Below, in pieces: positions 7,719 to 12,391 of a stretch of 12,391 bases of DNA. Made by a program: the position numbers and the translations under genes. Positions within the stretch are counted from its first letter, which is position 1; the number at the start of each line of letters is the position of its first letter. Below the pieces are notes generated by a model. That model ran no database searches and was not told the DNA's origin. It worked only from the letters and a program-made list of their open reading frames with translations. This DNA is from Gammaproteobacteria bacterium (GTDB lineage Bacteria; Pseudomonadota; Gammaproteobacteria; Pseudomonadales; Litorivicinaceae), in assembly GCA_002705325.1 (NCBI GenBank), contig PAFS01000028.1:1-12391 (forward strand). Direction: 5' to 3'.

Positions 7719-8421
7719 TGACAAGAAAGTTGAGTAGCAAGATCCGTAAGAGACTCGGCGCACATGTCCGAGTAACCGTTGGCCTCAAGATCAATCCTCT
7801 GGTCCGGTCCATGCTCGGTCGGCCGCCTTATAAACGCGGTCTGAAAGCCCACCTCTTGAGCCGCGTTGAGATCGTAGTTATGGGCCGCAACCATCATGCA
7901 TTCTTCAGGTCTTAATCCAAGAGCTTCACTAGCTCTTGTATAGGCTTCGGGTGCTGGCTTGTAGGTCCGAACGACCTCTGAACCCAAGATCACATCCCAG
8001 GCGAACTGATTATGTCTCGCGAGGTTCACTGCCAGCGCAATGTGGGCATTCGACTGCGATGCACAGATAAATCGCCGCTGCAGCGCGCGGATGCCAGAAA
8101 CGCTATCTGGCCAACACGGCAAGCGATGCCAAGCTTCGATCAACCATTTTTTTCTTCGGGTGTCCCGAGCTCCAAGTGAAACATTTCTGCAACTGACTCG
8201 AGGTTCTCGGTGTGGAGTGTATCCAAGTCAACGTAACCTCGGCGACCACTTCGGATTGGCTCCATCGATGACTGATATTGTGCACGCCATGCATCGGCAA
8301 TTACTTCAGATGCGTGGTTACACGGATGGTTTTGAAAGTGGGTGGTTATGTCCCGAGTAATTCCGAGTCGCCAGTTGACGACCGTGCCGAAAACATCAAA
8401 TAGCAATGCCTTTGGTTTCAT
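7715..8421 (-). pseudogene. HAD-family type II haloacid dehalogenase, split by a frameshift at an A7 run
   Basis: Two frames together make one L-2-haloacid-dehalogenase-like protein of about 235 aa. The first (8421-8140) has the nucleophile in LLFDVFGT (Asp9) and an AWRAQYQ element. The second (from about 8146 to 7715) has AWHRLPCWPDS, SQSNAHIAL (the Ser/Asn of motif II), YKPAPEAY (motif III Lys) and AAHNYDL (acidic motif). The break is at GAA-GAA-AAA-AAT-GGT-TGA: reading -1 there, or adding one A, joins the halves as PEEKKWLIEAWHR. All catalytic motifs survive, so decay, if real, is recent. Its ATG overlaps the GntR stop as ATGA, so they form one operon. It could be a true mutation, a slippage-expressed gene, or a homopolymer sequencing error. 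Confidence 0.78.
8146..8153 (-). promoter_or_regulatory. A7T slippage site at the HAD gene frame break
   Basis: On the minus strand seven A residues are followed by T. In the zero frame this is A-AAA-AAT, of the X-XXY-YYZ slippery form. A -1 shift moves reading straight into the frame that completes the HAD protein (next codons TGG, TTG, ATC), and the zero frame stops two codons later. Whether slippage occurs in the cell cannot be read from the sequence; a one-base indel is the simpler explanation. Confidence 0.35.
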
Positions 8422-9071
8422 GGATCTTGTTCCATGTGAGCGAGGAGATCGTTGAAACGCTCACCTTGAATCATGACGTGTTGCCTCGATACCCGATCGG
8501 CTTGATCCGCATCACCCGATCGAATCGCTTCGATAATTTCAGAGTGCTCATCTAATGACTGTAACATGCGCCCCCTGACGCGTAATTGCAGACGCCTAAA
8601 TGATTGCAGCCTCCGCCGCAGTGAACGGGTTTCTTCCGCAAGAAATCCGTTACCACACGCGCTATATATACACTCGTGAAACTCCACATTCTTTCGATAG
8701 TACAGATCACTGTCGTTGGCCTTGATTGCGTCCCCGCATTCTCTATTTGATTGTTCCAATTCAATGAGTTGCCGGTCGCTAATACGACGCGCAGCCAGTC
8801 GTGCGCACATCCCTTCAAGCTCACTCATGACTTCAAACATTTCGATCATCTCCCGCAATGATGGAGCTTTCACAAAACAGCCTCGTTTCGGGACCTGAGT
8901 TGCGAGCCCCGAGCCAACTAACTGCAGAAGTGCTTCACGAACGGGAGTCCGTGATACCTGAAATCGTTCAGCCAATGACGTTTCGTCTAGTTTTTCACCA
9001 TCTTTCAGTTGGCCGGTTGCAATTTGTTCTTCGACCCCTTGAAAGACTCGTGTTGCGGCTCGACTACTCAC
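8418..9071 (-). CDS. GntR-family transcriptional regulator, FadR subgroup (FCD domain)
   Basis: From a GTG at 9071 this is a 217-aa regulator. An N-terminal winged helix contains LAERFQVSRTPVREALLQL and ends with PKRGCFV. It is followed by an FCD ligand-binding domain with the usual spaced acidic/His residues: EFHECIY, DEHSEII and RQHVM. Such domains bind carboxylic acids, often through a metal. The frame is open up to 9158, but the longer start would add a hydrophobic, non-GntR-like tail and run through the operator candidates, so I prefer the GTG. A weak ACGAG lies 9 nt before it. It is divergent from the TRAP operon and overlaps the HAD gene by ATGA. Its likely role is a repressor that releases the locus when a dicarboxylate is present (inference). 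Confidence 0.85.
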   Translation of the reverse strand: MSSRAATRVFQGVEEQIATGQLKDGEKLDETSLAERFQVSRTPVREALLQLVGSGLATQVPKRGCFVKAPSLREMIEMFEVMSELEGMCARLAARRISDRQLIELEQSNRECGDAIKANDSDLYYRKNVEFHECIYSACGNGFLAEETRSLRRRLQSFRRLQLRVRGRMLQSLDEHSEIIEAIRSGDADQADRVSRQHVMIQGERFNDLLAHMEQDP

Positions 9072-9096
9072 TTTAGAAAACTCGTTGCATGTTATT

Positions 9097-9108
9097 TTTG
9101 TATACGAT
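9097..9108. promoter_or_regulatory. candidate GntR operator in the gntR/dctP divergent region
   Basis: TTTGTATACGAT contains TTGTATACGA, a variant of the TTGTnnACAA core seen at 2226-2237 and 6470-6479, with one base off symmetry. It sits between the regulator and the transporter operon, so it would give both autoregulation and control of uptake. Confidence 0.45.
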
Positions 9109-9120
9109 ATTTTCCACGCA

Positions 9121-9136
9121 GCATACGAGAATATGC
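9121..9136. promoter_or_regulatory. short inverted repeat upstream of dctP
   Basis: GCATA (9121-9125) and TATGC (9132-9136) are exact reverse complements separated by 6 bp. The left arm continues as CATACGA, resembling TATACGA in the preceding site. It may be a second, weaker regulator site, or chance in an AT-rich region. Confidence 0.25.
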
Positions 9137-9174
9137 AAGCCATAATAACGCATAACAATCGGCAGGAGCCTGAA

Positions 9175-10158
9175 ATGAAAGTAAAAGCCCTTGTAGCCGC
9201 TGCAATTAGTGCAGCCTTTGTGAGTTCCGTCGCAAGCGCGACCGAGCTGCGTCTCTCACATCAGTGGTCAACCAAAGATGTTCGTCACAAAGTGGCAGAA
9301 ATCGTGGCCAACCATGTGAAAGATGCGAACGTCGATCTAGACATTAAGATTTTTCCATCGAAGTCGCTTTTCAAGCCAAAGGAACAATACAAGCCATTGT
9401 CCCGCGGGCAGTTGGATATGACAGTACTGCCACTGTCATACGCCGGCGGTCAGCAACCGTCATATAACCTCACACTGATGCCGGGTTTGGTTAAAAATCA
9501 CGACCATGCAGCACGTCTGAACTACTCGCCATTTATGGACGCTGTTCAAGAAAAGATGGCCGGAGATGACGTAATGGTGCTAGTACACGGATATCTCGCT
9601 GGTGGCTTTGTTGGCAAGGAGAAGTGCGTGTCACATCCAGATGATGTGAAAGGTATGCAAATGCGAGCGGCAGGTAAGTCGTTCAACCAGCTGCTCGCTG
9701 GTGCTGGGGCATCCATTGCATCAATGGCTTCATCAGAAATCTACAATGCGATGCAGACTGGTGTTCTCGATGGAGCAAATACATCGTCATCTTCGTTTGT
9801 TTCGTACCGCATCTACGAGCAAGTGAAGTGCTATACGCCAGCCGGAGATCAAGCACTTTGGTTCATGTACCAACCACTGCTCATGAATAAGTCAACGTTT
9901 GATGGCCTAAATGACGCTCAGAAGAAGGCACTGCGTGAGGGTGCCAAGAAAGCTGAGGAATATTATTTGACCGAAGCAAAATCGCAAGACGCCAACTCAG
10001 TTAAAGTGTTCCGCGACGCTGGTGTTCAGATCAAAGAGATGAGCAAAGATGAGTTCAAGGCGTGGCAGGATCTCGCTAAGTCGACATCTTACAAGCAGTT
10101 CGTCGCTGATTATCCAGAAGGACAGCGGTTCCTCGATCTTGCTCTTGCTGTTGAGTAA
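9175..10158 (+). CDS. dctP: TRAP transporter periplasmic solute-binding protein (DctP family)
   Basis: This is the extracytoplasmic binding subunit of a TRAP system, delivering a carboxylate to the QM membrane pair. From the ATG at 9175, preceded by AGGAG (9164-9168) at good spacing, it is 327 aa. It has a Sec signal peptide (MKVK, a hydrophobic Ala-rich stretch, VASA; likely cut after residue 22). The open frame extends upstream to 9085, but that start would put extra residues before the signal and has no ribosome site. Conserved DctP features are SHQWSTKD at 29-36, the RGQLDM segment, MRAAGKSF with the carboxylate-binding Arg164, and the EIYNAMQTGVLDGAN helix (188-202). Cys151 and Cys219 could form a disulfide. 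By context the ligand is a C4-dicarboxylate such as tartrate or maleate. Confidence 0.9.
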   Translation: MKVKALVAAAISAAFVSSVASATELRLSHQWSTKDVRHKVAEIVANHVKDANVDLDIKIFPSKSLFKPKEQYKPLSRGQLDMTVLPLSYAGGQQPSYNLTLMPGLVKNHDHAARLNYSPFMDAVQEKMAGDDVMVLVHGYLAGGFVGKEKCVSHPDDVKGMQMRAAGKSFNQLLAGAGASIASMASSEIYNAMQTGVLDGANTSSSSFVSYRIYEQVKCYTPAGDQALWFMYQPLLMNKSTFDGLNDAQKKALREGAKKAEEYYLTEAKSQDANSVKVFRDAGVQIKEMSKDEFKAWQDLAKSTSYKQFVADYPEGQRFLDLALAVE

Positions 10159-10174
10159 CTAATCTCTACCCCTT

Positions 10175-10194
10175 GCCCGACCGTCAGGTCGGGC
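10175..10194. terminator. hairpin between dctP and dctQ
   Basis: GCCCGACC and GGTCGGGC are perfect 8-bp arms around a GTCA loop, followed by ATTTCT. The T-run is short, so this is at most a weak, partial terminator, or a hairpin shielding the dctP message from 3' decay. Either would give more binding protein than membrane subunits, as is usual in TRAP operons. Confidence 0.6.
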
Positions 10195-10213
10195 ATTTCT
10201 AGGAAAATCAAAA

Positions 10214-10729
10214 ATGCAGGCATTTATCCGTGCGGTGAACTCAACGTCGCAAGTAGTCGGGTTCCTAGCGGCTGGCATGATCGTCGTAGCCGTTGCAATT
10301 ACGTGTCAGATGATCTTCATCCGGTATTTTTTGAATGGTTCAACGATATGGCAGACTGAGGCTGTCATCTACCTCATGGTTGCCGCGACGCTGTTGGGGT
10401 TGCCTTACGTGCAAAAGTTGAAAGGACACGTCAATGTTGACCTCGTCCCAATGCTGTTAACGCCTGTGGCACGTAAACTATTGCTCATTACGAGCTTCTT
10501 GGCAGCCATCGCCATCCTCACTGTCATGACATACCACGGTGCTGAGCTGGTCCACCTATCATTTTCACGCGGATGGGTTTCTGAGACCGTCTGGGGACCA
10601 CCACTTTGGATTCCTTATCTATCGATGCCTTTAGGGTTTGGCCTATTCGCGCTTCAGTTACTTGCGGATCTATTAGAGACACTCTCAACACCTGCGGAAG
10701 ATATTATTGTTGAGGGAGGTGGCCACTAA
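10214..10729 (+). CDS. dctQ: TRAP transporter small membrane subunit (DctQ family)
   Basis: This 171-aa inner-membrane protein has four hydrophobic segments, at roughly 14-36, 46-66, 86-106 and 130-150, the DctQ layout. Family-typical elements are IRYFLNGSTIWQTEAVIYL (35-53), the basic GHVNVDLV segment after helix 2, and WGPPLWIPYLSMPLG before helix 4. It pairs with the large subunit to form the sodium-coupled transporter. AGGA at 10201-10204 is the ribosome site. Its TAA stop shares one base with the ATG of the next gene (TAATG), so translation of the two is coupled. It lies 55 bp after dctP, behind a hairpin. Confidence 0.9.
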   Translation: MQAFIRAVNSTSQVVGFLAAGMIVVAVAITCQMIFIRYFLNGSTIWQTEAVIYLMVAATLLGLPYVQKLKGHVNVDLVPMLLTPVARKLLLITSFLAAIAILTVMTYHGAELVHLSFSRGWVSETVWGPPLWIPYLSMPLGFGLFALQLLADLLETLSTPAEDIIVEGGGH

Positions 10730-12048
10730 TGGATCCATTGTTGTTGGGAGCCATTGTTGGTGCGGTTACTATCTTTATTTTGTTTTCGGGGATCTCAGTT
10801 GCTAACGGGCTACTGGTGGTCTCCGCATTATTTTTAATTATTTTTGATGGTCTCCGTGCGCTCGAACTGATCCCGGAAGTACTCTTCGGGAAACTGGATA
10901 ATTTTGCACTTCTTTCGATTCCAATGTTTATTCTGATGGGTGCCGCCATTGCCTCTACGCGGGCCGGTGCCGATTTGTACGAAGCACTCGACCGTTGGCT
11001 GACTCGAATTCCAGGTGGACTAGTTGTCTCGAATCTTGGTGCTTGCGCCTTGTTTGCTGCAATGTCGGGATCGTCACCTGCGACCTGCGCCGCGATTGGA
11101 AAGATGGGCATCCCAGAAATGCGGAAGCGTAATTTCCCCGATGGTGTTGCTGCCGGATCGATTGCGGCAGGCGGAACGCTTGGGATATTAATTCCACCCT
11201 CGATCACCATGATTGTCTACGGGATTGCGACCGAGACATCGATTGGTCGGTTGTTCCTAGCCGGCGTTTTGCCGGGATTATTGCTCGTCGGTCTTTTTAT
11301 GGCCTGGTCAATTTATGCGACCTGGCGTGAAGGCGGTGTTGATGCGTTGGCGGGACGTACCTTCACGTGGAAACAGAAGTTTGAGGTTCTACCAAGAGTC
11401 ATTCCTTTTCTTCTCGTCATCCTTGGCGTTTTGTATGCGCTGTATGGTGGCGTCGCTACGCCGTCAGAGACTGCTGCAGTTGGGGCCTTGTTGTGTCTCG
11501 GCCTTGCAATAGTGATTTACAAAATGACAGATCTGTCCCTTGTATGGGTGATGTTGCGTGATGCGACTAAAGAGTCCGTCATGATTTTATTTATCATCGG
11601 TGCTGCGGGCGTGTTTTCTTACATGCTGTCGAGCTTGTTTATCACCCAAGCGATTGCAGAATGGATCGGAACACTCGATGTGAATCGATGGGTATTAATG
11701 TTTTATGTGAATCTATTCCTGTTGGTTGCCGGATTTTTCCTGCCTCCTGTGGCTGTGATCTTGATGGCAGCACCAATATTGATGCCCATCATTTTGGGTG
11801 CAGGATTCGACCCGTATTGGTTTGCAGTTGTCTTGACGATTAATATGGAGATTGGCCTGATCTCTCCCCCTGTTGGCTTAAATCTCTATGTCATTAACGG
11901 GATCGCGCCTGAAATCCCGCTAAAGACTATCCTCACCGGGTCTTTGCCCTACGTGGCTTGCATGGTTATCGCGATCATTGTCCTTTGCCTGTTCCCGGGT
12001 ATCGCTACCTGGTTACCTGATGTACTGATGGGAAAAGCTGTGACATGA
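10729..12048 (+). CDS. dctM: TRAP transporter large membrane subunit (DctM family)
   Basis: This is the transport subunit of the TRAP system: 439 aa, very hydrophobic, with about 12 membrane segments and hairpins, the usual DctM size. Diagnostic stretches are SIPMFILMGAAIA, AAMSGSSPATCAAIG (a SGSSxAT site linked to sodium/substrate binding), the run from NFPDGVAAGSIAAGGTLG into ILIPPSITMIVYG, and near the C-terminus EIGLISPPVGLNLYVI. A GGAGG at 10715-10719, inside the end of dctQ, serves the ATG. The TGA stop overlaps the maleate isomerase ATG, tying the transporter to that enzyme. The protein looks intact. Confidence 0.93.
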   Translation: MDPLLLGAIVGAVTIFILFSGISVANGLLVVSALFLIIFDGLRALELIPEVLFGKLDNFALLSIPMFILMGAAIASTRAGADLYEALDRWLTRIPGGLVVSNLGACALFAAMSGSSPATCAAIGKMGIPEMRKRNFPDGVAAGSIAAGGTLGILIPPSITMIVYGIATETSIGRLFLAGVLPGLLLVGLFMAWSIYATWREGGVDALAGRTFTWKQKFEVLPRVIPFLLVILGVLYALYGGVATPSETAAVGALLCLGLAIVIYKMTDLSLVWVMLRDATKESVMILFIIGAAGVFSYMLSSLFITQAIAEWIGTLDVNRWVLMFYVNLFLLVAGFFLPPVAVILMAAPILMPIILGAGFDPYWFAVVLTINMEIGLISPPVGLNLYVINGIAPEIPLKTILTGSLPYVACMVIAIIVLCLFPGIATWLPDVLMGKAVT

Positions 12049-12391
12049 GCAGGATCTTCCGAATTGGGCAGATCGTTCCAAGCTCAAATGTCACCATGGA
12101 AACTGAAATCCCAGCTCTCTTCCGGGAGCGGGAAAAACATTACGGCGACCGATTTACCTTTCATTCAAGTCGAATGCGGATGAAGCAGGTGACCAAGGAG
12201 GAGCTTGCTGCAATGGATCGCGATAGTGATCGTTGTGCACTTGAACTATCTGATGCTGCGGTTGATGTCATGGGATACGCCTGTTTGGTTGCCATTATGT
12301 CAATGGGGCTTGGCTATCATCGCGAGAGTCAATCGAGGCTGCATCAAGTGACGATTGATAACCATCACCCTTGCCCAGTCGTGAGTTCTGC
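12045..12391 (+). CDS. maleate cis-trans isomerase (Asp/Glu racemase superfamily), 3' end outside window
   Basis: The first 115 residues are present and the frame is open at the window end. Motifs agree with maleate isomerase (MaiA/NicE type): IGQIVPSSNVTMETEIP with the substrate-binding Asn15, FTFHSSRMRMKQVTKEELAAMD (37-58), and VMGYACLVAIMSMG with the first catalytic Cys at residue 80. The second Cys of the pair would lie beyond the window. The enzyme isomerises maleate to fumarate, feeding the TCA cycle. Full members are about 250 aa, so slightly under half is seen. The ATG overlaps the dctM stop (ATGA), so it belongs to the TRAP operon, which points to maleate or a precursor as a transported substrate. 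Confidence 0.85.
   Translation, partial: MSRIFRIGQIVPSSNVTMETEIPALFREREKHYGDRFTFHSSRMRMKQVTKEELAAMDRDSDRCALELSDAAVDVMGYACLVAIMSMGLGYHRESQSRLHQVTIDNHHPCPVVSS

Noticed and set aside
9072..9158. Longer gntR start at 9158
   Set aside because: The added residues are unlike GntR N-termini and run through the shared control region with dctP. The GTG at 9071 gives the usual family length.
9085..9174. N-terminal extension of dctP from the upstream ATG at 9085
   Set aside because: It would place 30 residues before a clean signal peptide and cover the operator candidates. The ATG at 9175 has an AGGAG ribosome site.
10704..11210. Minus-strand open frame opposite dctM (168 codons)
   Set aside because: It lies antisense to the conserved DctM core and has no family features or ribosome site.
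1..12391. CRISPR arrays, insertion sequences, transposase or phage genes
   Set aside because: I found no regularly spaced repeats, no transposase-like frames and no terminal inverted repeats of IS type.

Overview
The window reads as an accessory catabolic region of a Gram-negative bacterium, most likely Pseudomonadota. Its codon use is moderate in GC, it has a TRAP transporter with a Sec-exported binding protein, and it has FadR-type GntR control. A closer taxonomic placement is not supported by what I can see. Genes are packed tightly, with ATGA-type overlaps and convergent pairs that overlap at their stop codons.

Layout, left to right. Positions 11-83 hold a degenerate tRNA-like sequence. 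A leuC-leuD type dehydratase pair follows on the minus strand (2102 to 85). A divergent plus-strand pair encodes a TauE/SafE-type exporter and an alpha/beta hydrolase (2239-3837). It converges on a minus-strand pair (6233 to 3817) made of a four-repeat rhodanese and a nitroreductase; the nitroreductase frame is cut by an in-frame TAA at codon 15. Divergent from the rhodanese is an enolase-superfamily D-tartrate dehydratase (6546-7718). It converges on a minus-strand GntR regulator plus HAD dehalogenase pair (9071 to 7715); the HAD gene is split by a frameshift at an A7 run. Divergent from the regulator is a plus-strand operon: TRAP binding protein, small and large membrane subunits, and a maleate cis-trans isomerase that runs off the window end (9175-12391).

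The common theme is C4-dicarboxylate use. The TRAP system would import a dicarboxylate, TarD would dehydrate D-tartrate to oxaloacetate, the isomerase would turn maleate into fumarate, and the LeuCD-type enzyme could hydrate maleate or a relative to an (R)-2-hydroxy diacid. The TauE exporter, rhodanese and nitroreductase add a sulfur/redox component whose link to these acids is not known to me.

The most useful new observation is that all three divergent promoter regions carry copies of one palindromic core, close to TTGT-NN-ACAAT. One copy sits at the centre of a 30-bp near-perfect palindrome before tarD. This suggests that the locally encoded GntR protein controls the whole locus as one regulon.
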